Assembly: GCF_003315415.1 (NCBI RefSeq)
Contig: NZ_QNSB01000005.1
Coordinates: 62,001-126,000, forward strand
Direction: 5' to 3'
Length of the DNA stretch: 64,000 nucleotides
Source: Brevibacterium sanguinis
GTDB lineage: Bacteria; Actinomycetota; Actinomycetes; Actinomycetales; Brevibacteriaceae
In this document: positions 51,059 through 60,683 of the stretch, in pieces
Numbering within the stretch: position 1 is the first letter of the stretch
How the letters are laid out: every line of letters starts with the position of its first letter
Notes under the pieces: generated by a model
Seen by the model: the letters and a program-made list of their open reading frames with translations, nothing else
Told to the model about the DNA's origin: nothing
The model's database searches: none
Translations under genes and position numbers: made by a program

Positions 51059-52147
51059 TTATCCTCCGATGGCGCTCATGGGTCGTTGGGGCTGTTCGAA
51101 ATCCTCGGAGTCCATCCCGTGGCCGGCGAGCTTCGCCCAGTGGGCGCCCTTCCACAGGTTCGCGATCGTCTCGTCGTCGGCGCCGGCGCGCATGGCCGAG
51201 AGCAGGTCCACCTCGGTGCGCGAGAACAGGCAGGTGCGCACTCGTCCCTCGGCCGTGAGCCGGGTCCGCGTGCAGTCGGCGCAGAAGGGCCTCGTCACCG
51301 AGGCGATGATCCCGACGTCGCCGAGGACGACATCGGGCCGATCCCGGCGGGCGACGAGGAACTTCTCCGCGGGGGCACCGCCGCGCGGCGCCGAGTCCGG
51401 GGTGAGGATGTAGTGGGGGTCGAGCAGGGCGAAGATGTCCGCGGCCGTGATCATCGACGTCCGCGCCCAGGAGTGTCCGGCATCGAGGGGCATCTGCTCG
51501 ATGAAGCGCAGGCGCAGGCCCCGCTCGAGGCACCAGGCGAGGAGATCGGGAGCCTGCTGGTCGTTGACTCCCGGGAGCAGCACGGCGTTGATCTTGACCG
51601 GGTCGAGACCGGCGTCCTGCGCCCCGCGGATGCCGGCGAGGACGCGGTCGAGGAACGGCCGCCGGGTGATCCGGGCGAAGGTGTCGGGGTCGACGGTGTC
51701 GAGCGAGACGTTGATGCGATCGAGACCGGCGTCCTTGAGCCTCTGCGCCCGGTTGTCGAGCCCGATCGCGTTCGTCGTCAACGCGATGTTGGGCCGCGGG
51801 TCGAGGTCGGCGACCCCGGCGATGATGTCGGTGATATCCCGGCGGGTCAGCGGCTCGCCACCGGTGAACCGGACCTGGTCGACGCCGAACTTCTCGACCC
51901 CGATCCTCACGAATCTCACGATCTCCTCGGCCGTCATCGCCGACTCGCGGGACATGAACTCGACGCCCTCCTCCGGCATGCAGTAGCTGCAGCGGAGGTT
52001 GCAGAAGTCGGTGAGGGACACGCGCAGGTCGCGCGCCCGACGCCCGAACGTGTCGAGCAGGGAGTCCTCCCGATGGGCGGTGAACGTCGCTCCGGGGTCG
52101 ACCGTCGGAGTCCTCGGCACAGGCGTCGGCAAGCTGATCCTGCCCAT
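51059..52147 (-). CDS. moaA: MoaA, GTP 3',8-cyclase
   Basis: 362 residues from ATG 52147 (AGGAGG upstream). The radical-SAM cluster C-x3-C-x2-C is in 'VSLTDFCNLRCSYCMPEEG'; the C-terminal Fe-S cluster that binds GTP is in 'TRPFCADCTRTRLTAEGR' and 'VRTCLF'. 'VDQVRFTGGEPLTRRDITD' binds SAM. The chain ends in Gly-Gly ('PMSAIGG'), the conserved functional tail. It turns GTP into 3',8-cyclo-H2GTP, the first step of cofactor synthesis; MoaC completes cPMP. Divergent from moeA2 with a shared 46-base promoter region. Confidence 0.95.
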   Translation of the reverse strand: MGRISLPTPVPRTPTVDPGATFTAHREDSLLDTFGRRARDLRVSLTDFCNLRCSYCMPEEGVEFMSRESAMTAEEIVRFVRIGVEKFGVDQVRFTGGEPLTRRDITDIIAGVADLDPRPNIALTTNAIGLDNRAQRLKDAGLDRINVSLDTVDPDTFARITRRPFLDRVLAGIRGAQDAGLDPVKINAVLLPGVNDQQAPDLLAWCLERGLRLRFIEQMPLDAGHSWARTSMITAADIFALLDPHYILTPDSAPRGGAPAEKFLVARRDRPDVVLGDVGIIASVTRPFCADCTRTRLTAEGRVRTCLFSRTEVDLLSAMRAGADDETIANLWKGAHWAKLAGHGMDSEDFEQPQRPMSAIGG

Positions 52148-52178
52148 CTGCGGTCCTCCTCCTCGTCGACGACACCTT

Positions 52179-52189
52179 CGATAGTATCG
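52179..52189. promoter_or_regulatory. palindrome CGATA-G-TATCG between moaA and moeA2
   Basis: An 11-base perfect palindrome 5 bases before the moeA2 start in the divergent promoter region. It may be an operator, perhaps for the HTH-TOBE regulator encoded in the moeA2 operon. Confidence 0.5.
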
Positions 52190-52193
52190 TCCC

Positions 52194-53438
52194 ATGACAC
52201 AACCCATCATGCATCGTCGACGTGTGAGCGAGCTGATCTCTCCACTGGGTGGAACGGAGACGCTCGAGCTCACGCGGCTGCTCGATCGGCCGCGTCGGCT
52301 GACCGCCGATGTCCGCTCGCCGATCGACGTCCCCGGGTTCGACAACTCGAGCATGGATGGGTACGCACTCTCGGCGTCCACGGCCGGGACCGGCGGTCCG
52401 ATCCCCGTGCGCGGCCGCGTCGCGGCGGGTGCCGTCGGCACCGAGGTGGAGGAGGGGACCGCTGTCGAGATCATGACCGGCGCCCCGCTGCCTCCCGGCA
52501 CCGACCTCGTCGTGCCCGTCGAAGCGACGCGGCCGGGACGCTTCGACGCCCCCGAGATCACCCTACTCAGGCCCGCGACAGCCGGTGACTTCGTCCGCCG
52601 CCGCGGCAGCGATGTCACCGCCGGCACCCGGGTCCTCGAGGCCGGGGCGATGCTCTCACCCGCCCGCCTCGGAGTCGCGGCCGCCTGCGGAGTGGACCGG
52701 CTCGAGGTCCTGCGGCTGCCCCGGGTGCTGCTGGTGAGCACGGGCGACGAGATCGCGGCCGCGCCGGGCGACGGCCCCGAGGCCTCCGCCCGGATCCACG
52801 ACGCCAACGCGATCACCCTCGCCGCTCATCTGCACCGCCTCGGTGCCTCGGTGGAGACCTTGAGCGTCCCCGATGACCCGCAGGCCCTGCTCGAGCAGGT
52901 GAGCGCGAGCGACGCCGACCTCGTCGTGTCCACCGGCGGCGTCTCCAAAGGCGCCCATGAGGTCGTCAAACTCGCCGCGGACCTCGACCCCACCGCGGCC
53001 ATGGACTTCACCGTCGTCGCGATGCAGCCCGGCGGACCCCAGGGCTGCGGAACGCTGGCCGGGCATCCGTGGGTGGCTCTGCCCGGGAACCCCGTCAGCG
53101 CCCTGATCAGCTTCGAGATGTTCCTCCGGCCGGCGCTGCTGCGCCTCGACGTCGACGAGGACCCGCGCCCCGTCGAGCACCACCGCCTTCCCGGCGGGCT
53201 CGACGAGGCGCCCCCGAGCGGGAAGCTGCAGATCCGGCGGGCCGTGCTCGCCGGGTCCGGGCTCGAACTCGTCGGCGGGTCGCGCTCCCACCTGCTCCAC
53301 AGCTACGCCCGGAGCACGCACCTCGTCTTCATCCCGCCGTGCGACGATGGACCCGACGCCCCCGGCGGCCGAGACTCCGCCCCGGGCACCGACCGTGCCG
53401 ACGAGAACGTCGTGCTCAAGACCTGGAGGATCTCATGA
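52194..53438 (+). CDS. moeA: molybdopterin molybdenumtransferase MoeA, second paralogue
   Basis: 414 residues. Better conserved than the copy at 48393: 'VPGFDNSSMDGYALSAST', 'GTAVEIMTGAPLPPGTDLVV', 'LLVSTGDEIAAAPGDGPEAS', 'ADLVVSTGGVSKGAHEVV', 'VAMQPGGPQGCGTLAGHPWV' and 'ALPGNPVSALISFEMFLRPA' are intact, again with Gly for the Lys of P-G-K-P. It should be the main molybdenum-inserting enzyme. The stop overlaps the moaC ATG, starting a fully coupled chain moeA-moaC-moaE-regulator. Confidence 0.93.
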   Translation: MTQPIMHRRRVSELISPLGGTETLELTRLLDRPRRLTADVRSPIDVPGFDNSSMDGYALSASTAGTGGPIPVRGRVAAGAVGTEVEEGTAVEIMTGAPLPPGTDLVVPVEATRPGRFDAPEITLLRPATAGDFVRRRGSDVTAGTRVLEAGAMLSPARLGVAAACGVDRLEVLRLPRVLLVSTGDEIAAAPGDGPEASARIHDANAITLAAHLHRLGASVETLSVPDDPQALLEQVSASDADLVVSTGGVSKGAHEVVKLAADLDPTAAMDFTVVAMQPGGPQGCGTLAGHPWVALPGNPVSALISFEMFLRPALLRLDVDEDPRPVEHHRLPGGLDEAPPSGKLQIRRAVLAGSGLELVGGSRSHLLHSYARSTHLVFIPPCDDGPDAPGGRDSAPGTDRADENVVLKTWRIS

Positions 53439-53905
53439 CACTGTCGCACATCGACGACACCGGCGCGGCCCACATGGTCGACGTGGGGGACAAGGACGTG
53501 ACGAAGCGACGGGCCGTCGCCACCGCCGTCATCACCACCCGTCCGGAGGTCATCGACATGATCGCCGAGGCGGGGCTGCCCAAGGGCGATGCCCTGCCCG
53601 TGGCGCGCATCGCCGGGGTGATGGGGGCCAAGAAGACGAGCGATCTCATCCCGCTGTGCCATCCTCTGCCGCTGACTGGTATCGACGTCGAGTTCGAGCT
53701 CGACTCCGCTGCCGTGCGCATCCGCGCCGCCGTCAGGACCGTGTCGAAGACTGGTGTCGAGATGGAGGCACTGACCGCGGTGTCGGTGGCGGCCCTGACG
53801 ATCTTCGACATGATCAAGGCCGTCGACAACCGGGCCGTCATCGGCGACATCAAGGTCGTCGAGAAGTCCGGCGGACGCAGCGGGGACTGGAGCCGGGAGG
53901 GATGA
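53435..53905 (+). CDS. moaC: MoaC, cyclic pyranopterin monophosphate synthase
   Basis: 156 residues from ATG 53435. Family blocks include 'MVDVGDKDVTKRRAVATAVI', 'KGDALPVARIAGVMGAKKTS' and 'LIPLCHPLPLTGIDVEFEL', and 'VEMEALTAVSVAALTIFDMI' with 'IGDIKVVEKSGG' near the end. It converts the MoaA product to cPMP. Overlaps both neighbours by four bases (ATGA). Confidence 0.96.
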   Translation: MTLSHIDDTGAAHMVDVGDKDVTKRRAVATAVITTRPEVIDMIAEAGLPKGDALPVARIAGVMGAKKTSDLIPLCHPLPLTGIDVEFELDSAAVRIRAAVRTVSKTGVEMEALTAVSVAALTIFDMIKAVDNRAVIGDIKVVEKSGGRSGDWSREG

Positions 53906-54324
53906 GCGTCGTCCACACCGCGATCGTCGAGACGCCCATCAGCACCGAGGATCTCGAACCTCTCGTCGCCGCCGAGGACTGCGGGGCCGTCGTCGGCTTC
54001 TCCGGCGTCATCCGCGACCACGACGAGGGTCGCGGGGTGCTGCGGCTGTCCTACGAGTCCCATCCCCTCGCGGCCGCGCAGCTCGCCGAGGTGGCCGCCG
54101 ACATCGCATCCCGGCACCCCGAGGTGAGGATCGCCGTCGTCCACCGCGTCGGGGATCTGGTCATCGGCGATGTGGCGCTGGCCGCCGTCGTCGCCTCGGC
54201 GCACCGGCGCGAGTCCTTCGCCGCCTGCGCCGAGCTCGTCGACGAGGTCAAGGTGCGGGTCGCGATCTGGAAGCACCAGTACTTCACCGACGGCGACGAC
54301 GAATGGGTGGGAGCCCTCGAATGA
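53902..54324 (+). CDS. moaE: MoaE, molybdopterin synthase large subunit
   Basis: 140 residues from ATG 53902. 'CGAVVGFSGVIRDHDEGRGV' and 'LRLSYESHPLAAAQLAEVAA' form the substrate region; 'RVGDLVIGDVALAAVVASAH', 'RRESFAACAELVDEVKVRVA' and 'IWKHQYFTDG' contain the catalytic Lys (W-K). With MoaD it adds dithiolene sulfur to cPMP. Coupled to moaC upstream and to the HTH-TOBE regulator downstream. Confidence 0.95.
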   Translation: MSVVHTAIVETPISTEDLEPLVAAEDCGAVVGFSGVIRDHDEGRGVLRLSYESHPLAAAQLAEVAADIASRHPEVRIAVVHRVGDLVIGDVALAAVVASAHRRESFAACAELVDEVKVRVAIWKHQYFTDGDDEWVGALE

Positions 54325-54722
54325 GCCGTCTGCGCATCGGTCAGGCGGCGCGATTCCTCGGCGTCAGCGACGACACGGTGCGGCGCTGGATCGCCGACGG
54401 CAGGATCACCGGCGGTCGGGACGAGTCGAACCGCGTCGTCGTCGACGGACGCGAGCTCGCCGCCATCGCCCAGGAGTCCGGTGCGACGCTCGACGACCCC
54501 AGCGGGGTCCTCAGCTCGGCGCGCAACCGCTTCACCGGTCTCGTCACCGATGTCGTCGTCGACGGGGTGATGGCCCAGGTCAGCCTCCAATGCGGACCGT
54601 ACCGGGTGGTGTCGCTGATGTCGGCCGAGGCATGCCGGGAGCTCGACCTCGAGGCCGGAATCGTGGCCACCGCCTCGGTCAAGGCGACGATGATCTCGAT
54701 CGACCGACCCCAGGAGCACTGA
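54321..54722 (+). CDS. HTH-TOBE molybdate-responsive regulator
   Basis: 133 residues from ATG 54321. Residues 1-~55 are a MerR/excisionase-like HTH ('LRIGQAARFLGVSDDTVRRW', 'IADGRITGGRDESNRV'). Residues ~68-133 are a TOBE/Mop domain ('ARNRFTGLVTDVVVDGVMAQ', 'VASVKATMIS'-like ending), the oxyanion-binding fold of ModE and MopI. It is a compact alternative to ModE and probably adjusts cofactor or transport genes to molybdate level. The palindrome at 52179 is a possible target. Confidence 0.88.
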   Translation: MSRLRIGQAARFLGVSDDTVRRWIADGRITGGRDESNRVVVDGRELAAIAQESGATLDDPSGVLSSARNRFTGLVTDVVVDGVMAQVSLQCGPYRVVSLMSAEACRELDLEAGIVATASVKATMISIDRPQEH

Positions 54723-54770
54723 GCAGCCGCGGATGCGGTTCAAGCACGGTTGGAAAGACGCATCTGCGGT

Positions 54771-54776
54771 TACGAT
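54771..54776 (+). promoter_or_regulatory. -10 box of modA, leaderless
   Basis: TACGAT ends 6 bases before ATG 54783. Confidence 0.45.
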
Positions 54777-54782
54777 GGGAGA

Positions 54783-55505
54783 ATGAAGTCCGCCGTCGCG
54801 CTCTGCGCCCTCCTCCTCGTCGCCGTCAGCGGCTGTGCGTCCCCCGGTGAGCGCACGCTCACGGTCTTCGCTGCGGCCTCGCTCTCGGAGGTGTTCGAGG
54901 ACCTCGCCGACGGCTTCTCCACCGATGTCGACGTCCGATTCTCCTTCGCGGGCTCGGCCGACCTCGTCGCCCAGATCTCCGAAGGGGCGCCTGCCGATGT
55001 CGTCGCCACGGCAGACGTGGAGACGATGGGCGATCTCGAGTCCAGGGGAGCCCTCGTCGGGCAGCCCGCGGTGTTCGCCACCAACACCCTGAGCCTGGCG
55101 GTGACCGCCGGCAACCCGCGGGCGATCGCCTCGGCGGACGACCTCGCCGGCGTCGACCTCGTCGTCTGCGCCCCGCAGGTGCCCTGCGGGGCGGCGACCC
55201 AGCGGTGGGAGCAGGCGGTCGGAGCCGACCTCGATCCGGTCAGCGAGGAGAACTCCGTCACCGATGTCCTCGGCAAGGTGAGCAGCGGCCAGGCCGATGC
55301 CGGGATCGTCTACCGCACCGATGTGCGCCGCGCCGACCCGGACGTCGACGAGGTTGTCCTCGACGGCGCCGAGGACGTGGTCAACCGCTACCCGGCCGCC
55401 GCCGTCGCCGGGGGCGAAGAGGCCGATGCGCGCGCCTTCGTCGAGTTCCTCCGCTCCGACCGGGCACAGCGGATCCTCACCGACGCCGGGTTCGGTGCGC
55501 CGTGA
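54783..55505 (+). CDS. modA: ModA, molybdate ABC substrate-binding lipoprotein
   Basis: 240 residues. A lipoprotein signal ends at 'LVAVSGC' (Cys18). Mature part: 'TLTVFAAASLSEVFEDLADG', 'FSFAGSADLVAQISEGAPAD' and 'SSGQADAGIVYRTDVRRADP', all typical of ModA, with Ser and Tyr residues that hold the oxyanion. The stop overlaps the modBC start (GTGA). It catches molybdate or tungstate on the cell surface. Confidence 0.94.
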   Translation: MKSAVALCALLLVAVSGCASPGERTLTVFAAASLSEVFEDLADGFSTDVDVRFSFAGSADLVAQISEGAPADVVATADVETMGDLESRGALVGQPAVFATNTLSLAVTAGNPRAIASADDLAGVDLVVCAPQVPCGAATQRWEQAVGADLDPVSEENSVTDVLGKVSSGQADAGIVYRTDVRRADPDVDEVVLDGAEDVVNRYPAAAVAGGEEADARAFVEFLRSDRAQRILTDAGFGAP

Positions 55506-57145
55506 GCAGGCGAGTCGCGGACCGGCGACCGGGAGCCCCGGGATGGCTCTGGGCGCCGGCCGGACTGGGCGTCGCCGTCCTCCTCCTGCCGATCATCGGG
55601 CTGAGCGCCCGCGTCGACCTCGCCCACCTCGGCGAGGTCCTGCTCGCCCCGGAATCGCGGCTGGCCATGGGACTGTCGCTGACGACCTCGGTGATCTCCG
55701 CGCTCGTCTGCGTCCTCATCGGCTTCCCCCTGGGCTGCCTGCTCGCGGCGAGGCCGTTCCCCGGGCACCGGATCCTGCGCACCCTCATCCTCCTCCCGCT
55801 CGTGCTCCCGCCCGTCGTCAGCGGGCTCGCGCTGCTCTACACGTTCGGACGCAGCGCGGTCCTCGGCTCGACCCTCGAGGAGCTCGGCCTCGGGCTGGCC
55901 TACACGAGCGCGGCCGTCGTCGTCGCCCAGGTGTTCGTCTCCCTGCCGTTCATGGTCATGTCGGTCGAGACCGCTGTCGCCTCCCGCGGTCGGGACCACG
56001 AACTGGCCGCCGCCGAGCTGGGGGCCCGACCCACCCGGGTGCTCGTCTCGATCACCCTCCCGCTGCTGCGGCAGGGCATCATCACCGGGGCGATCCTGTG
56101 CTTCGCCCGGTCGCTCGGGGAGTTCGGGGCGACCCTGACCTTCGCGGGATCGCTGTCCGGCGTCACCCGGACCATGCCGCTGCAGATCTACCTCGTGCGC
56201 GAATCCGACCCCGGTGCGGCGATCGCGCTGTCGCTGCTGCTCATCGCCGTCGCGGTGCTCATCATCGTCCTCGCCTACCGCTCCCCGCACGCCCCGAACC
56301 TGCGGATCCGACCCGAGAGCGACTCCCAGGCGGATGGGCGCCCCGAGGCGGACCGGCGCGCGGATCCACCTCCCGCCGGGGCGCCGACTTCCGGAGCCGA
56401 GCGGCCCGGGGCCATCAGCCTTCGTGCGCGCCTGGCCGAACGCGGACTCGCCCTCGACCTGACTCTGCCCGGGGGATCGACGACGGCGATCATCGGACGC
56501 AACGGCGCAGGGAAGTCGAGCCTCTTCGGGATCATGACCGGCGCCCTCCTTCCCGACACGGGCCGGCTGCGCATCGACGGTTCGCCGATCTTCGACCTCG
56601 CGGCCGGTCAGTGGCCGCCCGTCCATGCCCGCGGCATCGTCCACCTCGGGCAGAACCCCCTGCTCTTCCCCCATCTCAGCGTCATCGACAACGTCGCCTT
56701 CGGGCTGCGCGCGCACGGGCGACCGAAGTCCGAGGCCCGGCGGACGGCCGCGGCGATGCTCGAGCGCCTCGGCGTCGGCCATCTCGCCCACCGCCGCCCC
56801 GAAGCGGTGTCCGGGGGACAGGCCGCCCGGATCGCCCTGGCCCGGGCACTCGTCATCGATCCGGTGCTGCTCCTCCTCGACGAGCCCCTGGCCGCCCTCG
56901 ACGTCGACGTCCGCATCGAGACCCGGCAGGTGCTGGCCCACGAGCTCACCGGGCGCAGCGCACTGCTCATCACCCACGACGTCGACGACGTCACTGCACT
57001 CGCGACGACGCTCGTGCACATCGACAAGGGGACTGCCGTCACCGTCGCACCGCTCACCGAGGTCAGGACCGCTCCGGGCGATCCCGGCCACGATTTCCTC
57101 ACGAGCTTCTGCGCCGGCGACCGCCGATGGAGTACTGTGCAGTAA
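55502..57145 (+). CDS. modBC: ModBC fusion: molybdate ABC permease and ATPase in one chain
   Basis: 547 residues from GTG 55502. Residues ~15-270 are the permease with six helices; its EAA-like loop is '[20 protein letters not shown]', followed by '[20 protein letters not shown]'. A Pro/Asp-rich linker (~275-305) joins the ATPase: Walker A '[16 protein letters not shown]', signature '[17 protein letters not shown]' (V instead of L), Walker B '[15 protein letters not shown]', switch '[13 protein letters not shown]'. The C-terminus lacks a TOBE domain, which separate ModC proteins have, so trans-inhibition by molybdate is not expected here. The HTH-TOBE protein upstream may take over sensing. 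Confidence 0.94.
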   Translation: MSRRVADRRPGAPGWLWAPAGLGVAVLLLPIIGLSARVDLAHLGEVLLAPESRLAMGLSLTTSVISALVCVLIGFPLGCLLAARPFPGHRILRTLILLPLVLPPVVSGLALLYTFGRSAVLGSTLEELGLGLAYTSAAVVVAQVFVSLPFMVMSVETAVASRGRDHELAAAELGARPTRVLVSITLPLLRQGIITGAILCFARSLGEFGATLTFAGSLSGVTRTMPLQIYLVRESDPGAAIALSLLLIAVAVLIIVLAYRSPHAPNLRIRPESDSQADGRPEADRRADPPPAGAPTSGAERPGAISLRARLAERGLALDLTLPGGSTTAIIGRNGAGKSSLFGIMTGALLPDTGRLRIDGSPIFDLAAGQWPPVHARGIVHLGQNPLLFPHLSVIDNVAFGLRAHGRPKSEARRTAAAMLERLGVGHLAHRRPEAVSGGQAARIALARALVIDPVLLLLDEPLAALDVDVRIETRQVLAHELTGRSALLITHDVDDVTALATTLVHIDKGTAVTVAPLTEVRTAPGDPGHDFLTSFCAGDRRWSTVQ

Positions 57146-57179
57146 GTCACAGTTGCCCTCTGCGGAAAGGACCCGTCAC

Positions 57180-58871
57180 ATGCCACAGCTCTCCTATTCC
57201 TCAGGCCCCTCGACGACACCGCTGCTCGGCGAGACCATCCCCGCGAACTTCCGTGCCGTCGCCGCCGTGCACGCCCAGGCGCCCGCCCTCACCGACCGCC
57301 ACTCGGGTCGACGGTGGACCTATGCGCAGTTCGACCGCGACACCGACGCCCTCGCGGCGGGACTGCTCGAACGCGGCGTCTCCCAGGGCGACCGGGTCGG
57401 GATCTGGGCCCAGAACGTCGCCGAATGGGCGCTCATCCAGTACGCGACGGCGAAGATCGGGGCGATCCTCGTCAACGTCAACCCCGCCTATCGCGTCCAC
57501 GAACTCGAATACGTCGTCAAGCAGTCGGGAATGAGCCTGCTCGTCTCGCAGATCACCGCGCCACCGCACTCGGACTACCACGCGATGGCCACCGAGGTCG
57601 CCGGAAAGGTGGCCGGCCTCGATCTGCTCTTCATCGACACGGTCCCGGGCGACCTCCTCGGCGAGTCGGTGATCTCCGAACGCGAGTCCTTCGCCCTGCT
57701 CATGGACCTCGGTCGGGGACTGCTCGACGACGCGCACGCGAAGTACGAGGTGCGCCTGCGCCAGGCGATGGACGCGCTGTCCGCCGACGATCCGATCAAC
57801 ATCCAGTACACCTCGGGGACCACGGGCTTCCCCAAGGGAGTGACGCTGAGCCACCACAACATCCTCAACAACGGCTTCTTCATCGGCGAGCTCCTCGGCT
57901 ACGGCCCCGCGGACGTCGTCGTCCTGCCGGTCCCGTACTACCACTGCTTCGGCATGGTCATCGGCAACCTCGCGGCACTGAGCCACGGCGCCTCGATCGT
58001 CCTGCCCTCCCCGGGCTTCGACCCCCTGGCGAGCCTGCGCGCCGTCGCCGAGGAGCGCGCGACCTCCCTCTACGGCGTGCCGACGATGTTCATCGCCGAA
58101 CTCGAGCACCCCGAGTTCCCCGGCTTCGACCTGGCCAGCCTGCGCACCGGGGTGATGGCCGGGTCCCCCTGCCCCGTCGAGGTGATGCGCCGGGTCATCG
58201 ACGACATGCACATGGACGAGGTCGCGATCTGCTACGGAATGACCGAGACCTCGCCGGTCTCCACGATGACCCGCGTCGACGACTCGCTCGAGGCCAGGAC
58301 CCAGACCGTGGGGCGGGTGATGCCGCACCTCGAGGTCAAGATCGTCGACCCCGTCACCGGGCAGACGGTTCCCCGCGGCCAGAAGGGGGAGTTCTGCACC
58401 CGCGGCTACTCCGTCATGCTCGGCTACTGGAACGAACCCGACAAGACCGCCGAGTCGATCGACGCGGCCCGCTGGATGCACTCGGGCGACCTGGGGATCA
58501 TGGACGAGAACGGTTACGTCGACATCTCCGGGCGGATCAAGGACATGGTCATCCGCGGGGGCGAGAACATCTACCCGCGCGAGATCGAGGAGTTCCTCTA
58601 CCGCCACCCCAAGATCAGGGACGTCCAGGTCATCGGAGTGCCCGACGAGAAGTACGGGGAGGAGCTCATGGCCTGGGTCATCCTCAAGGACGGCGAGGAG
58701 TCGCTGAGCGCGGAGGAGGTGCGGGAGTTCTGCACGGGTCATCTCGCCCACTTCAAGATCCCCCGCTACGTCGAGGTCCGCGAGTCCTTCCCGATGACGG
58801 TCTCGGGCAAGATCCGCAAGGTCGAACTCCGCGAGGAGGGCGAGCGGATCGTGAGGGGCGGGACGCACTGA
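57180..58871 (+). CDS. AMP-forming acyl-CoA synthetase (fatty-acid-CoA ligase-like)
   Basis: 563 residues from ATG 57180 (AAAGGA upstream). The adenylation P-loop is '[19 protein letters not shown]'. '[20 protein letters not shown]', '[20 protein letters not shown]' and '[20 protein letters not shown]' are conserved motifs; the final Lys is in '[16 protein letters not shown]'. It activates a carboxylic acid to its CoA thioester. Closest in pattern to medium/long-chain acyl ligases of the FadD3/YngI kind; the exact acid is unknown. It stands between modBC and gluA without overlap. Confidence 0.92.
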   Translation: MPQLSYSSGPSTTPLLGETIPANFRAVAAVHAQAPALTDRHSGRRWTYAQFDRDTDALAAGLLERGVSQGDRVGIWAQNVAEWALIQYATAKIGAILVNVNPAYRVHELEYVVKQSGMSLLVSQITAPPHSDYHAMATEVAGKVAGLDLLFIDTVPGDLLGESVISERESFALLMDLGRGLLDDAHAKYEVRLRQAMDALSADDPINIQYTSGTTGFPKGVTLSHHNILNNGFFIGELLGYGPADVVVLPVPYYHCFGMVIGNLAALSHGASIVLPSPGFDPLASLRAVAEERATSLYGVPTMFIAELEHPEFPGFDLASLRTGVMAGSPCPVEVMRRVIDDMHMDEVAICYGMTETSPVSTMTRVDDSLEARTQTVGRVMPHLEVKIVDPVTGQTVPRGQKGEFCTRGYSVMLGYWNEPDKTAESIDAARWMHSGDLGIMDENGYVDISGRIKDMVIRGGENIYPREIEEFLYRHPKIRDVQVIGVPDEKYGEELMAWVILKDGEESLSAEEVREFCTGHLAHFKIPRYVEVRESFPMTVSGKIRKVELREEGERIVRGGTH

Positions 58872-58961
58872 CCGATTCCCCAGGTCACAAGTCGGTTGCA
58901 TTTGAGCCGGGAGCACGCGGGGTTTCTCCTCAGCGCGCTCCATTCACTAAGATCAGAGGCC

Positions 58962-59711
58962 ATGAGAGCTGAATCACAGGTACTTGTGTCAATGGCGAAC
59001 GTCGAGAAGCACTACGGTGATTTCCACGCGCTCAAGCACATCGATCTCGACATCCGGCACGGCGAGGTCGTCGTCGTCATCGGCCCCTCGGGCTCGGGCA
59101 AGTCGACGCTGTGCCGGACCATCAACCGGCTCGAGACGATCACCTCGGGCACGATCACCATCGACGGCAAGGAGCTGCCCGCCGAGGGCGCGGCCCTGGC
59201 GGCCCTGCGCTCGGACGTGGGCATGGTGTTCCAGTCGTTCAACCTCTTCGCCCACAAGACGATCCTCGAGAACGTCACCCTGGGCCCGATCAAGGTCCGC
59301 AAGCTCTCGAAGGCCGAGGCCGAGAAGCAGGCGATGGCCCTGCTCGAACGCGTCGGCGTCGCCCACCAGGCCGACAAGTACCCCGCGCAGCTCTCCGGCG
59401 GGCAGCAGCAGCGCGTCGCGATCGCGCGGGCGCTGGCGATGAAGCCGAAGGTGATGCTCTTCGACGAGCCCACCTCGGCGCTCGACCCGGAGATGATCAA
59501 CGAGGTCCTCGACGTCATGGTCGAGCTCGCCCGTGACGGGATGACGATGGTCGTCGTCACCCACGAGATGGGATTCGCCCGCAAGGCGGCCAACCGCGTC
59601 GTCTTCATGGCCGACGGCGAGATCGTCGAGGTGGCCGAACCCGAGGAGTTCTTCACCAACCCGCAGAGCTCCCGCGCCAAGGACTTCCTGTCCAAGATCC
59701 TCACTCACTGA
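58962..59711 (+). CDS. gluA: GluA-type glutamate ABC transporter ATPase
   Basis: 249 residues from ATG 58962; a TAAGAT -10 box ends 8 bases before it. ATG 58992 is an alternative start. Walker A '[20 protein letters not shown]', signature '[17 protein letters not shown]', Walker B '[19 protein letters not shown]', switch '[20 protein letters not shown]'. The sequence '[19 protein letters not shown]' is close to corynebacterial GluA. It powers uptake of glutamate or a related polar amino acid. First of four genes. Confidence 0.94.
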   Translation: MRAESQVLVSMANVEKHYGDFHALKHIDLDIRHGEVVVVIGPSGSGKSTLCRTINRLETITSGTITIDGKELPAEGAALAALRSDVGMVFQSFNLFAHKTILENVTLGPIKVRKLSKAEAEKQAMALLERVGVAHQADKYPAQLSGGQQQRVAIARALAMKPKVMLFDEPTSALDPEMINEVLDVMVELARDGMTMVVVTHEMGFARKAANRVVFMADGEIVEVAEPEEFFTNPQSSRAKDFLSKILTH

Positions 59712-59763
59712 TTCCTCAGATCCACACCCCCGGATCCCTGCACCAACCTCACTAGGAGAAGCA

Positions 59764-60663
59764 ATGAAGAAGCTCAGCCTGTCAATCGCCTCAGTCGCGG
59801 TGGGACTGCTCGCACTCAGCGGCTGCGGCCAGGGCGGCACCCCCGACGCCCCGGCCGAGGGGGGCGGAGAGACCAAGGCGGCCCCCGAGTACACGGTCAA
59901 CGAATCGGCCGATGTCGCCGACTCGAAGACCTGGCAGGCGGCCAAGGACGCCGGCAAGCTCACGGTCGGCGTGAAGTTCGACCAGCCCGGACTCGGCAAC
60001 GTCAAGGCCGGCTCGGACACCCCGGAGGGCTTCGACATCGAGATCGCCAAGATGGTCGCCGCCGAGCTCGGGTTCAGCGCCGATCAGATCGAGTTCACCG
60101 AGACGGTCTCGGCCAACCGCGAGCCGTTCCTCCAGCAGGGCAACGTCGACATGGTCGTCGCCACCTACACGATCAACGATGAGCGCAAGAAGGTCGTCGA
60201 CTTCGCCGGTCCGTACTACGTCGCCGGACAGGATCTGCTCGTCGCCGCCGACTCCGACATCGCCGGTCCCGAGGATCTGGCCGGGAAGAAGGTCTGCTCG
60301 GTCGACGGCTCTACTCCCGCGCAGAACATCGAGGAGAAGTACACGGAGGCCGAACTGGTCACCTACGACACGTACTCCAAGTGCGTGACCGACCTGCAGT
60401 CGGGGTCCGTCGACGCGGTGACCACCGACGATGCGATCCTGCGCGGCTACGCCGCACAGTTCGAGGGCGAGTTCAAGGTCGTCGGCAAGCCCTTCACCGA
60501 GGAGCCCTACGGCGTCGGCCTGCCCAAGGACGACCAGGCCCTGCGCGATGCGGTCAACGACGCCCTCGAGAAGGGAATGGACAACGGCAAGTGGACAGAG
60601 GCCTTCGAGTACACCCTCGGCTCCGCCGAAGGCGTGCAGATGCCCGAGATCGACCGCTACTGA
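59764..60663 (+). CDS. gluB: GluB-type glutamate-binding lipoprotein
   Basis: 299 residues. The lipoprotein signal ends at 'GLLALSGC' (Cys21). After a Gly/Ala/Glu linker, the binding domain (SBP family 3) shows 'GKLTVGVKFDQPGLGNVKAG', 'PEGFDIEIAKMVAAELGF', 'VDMVVATYTINDERKKVVDF' and 'LQSGSVDAVTTDDAILRGYA'. 'KVCSVDGSTPAQNIEEKY' is the hinge region. AGGAG lies ahead of ATG 59764. A perfect hairpin follows the gene. Confidence 0.94.
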   Translation: MKKLSLSIASVAVGLLALSGCGQGGTPDAPAEGGGETKAAPEYTVNESADVADSKTWQAAKDAGKLTVGVKFDQPGLGNVKAGSDTPEGFDIEIAKMVAAELGFSADQIEFTETVSANREPFLQQGNVDMVVATYTINDERKKVVDFAGPYYVAGQDLLVAADSDIAGPEDLAGKKVCSVDGSTPAQNIEEKYTEAELVTYDTYSKCVTDLQSGSVDAVTTDDAILRGYAAQFEGEFKVVGKPFTEEPYGVGLPKDDQALRDAVNDALEKGMDNGKWTEAFEYTLGSAEGVQMPEIDRY

Positions 60664-60683
60664 CGCCGGCAGCGGATTGACAT

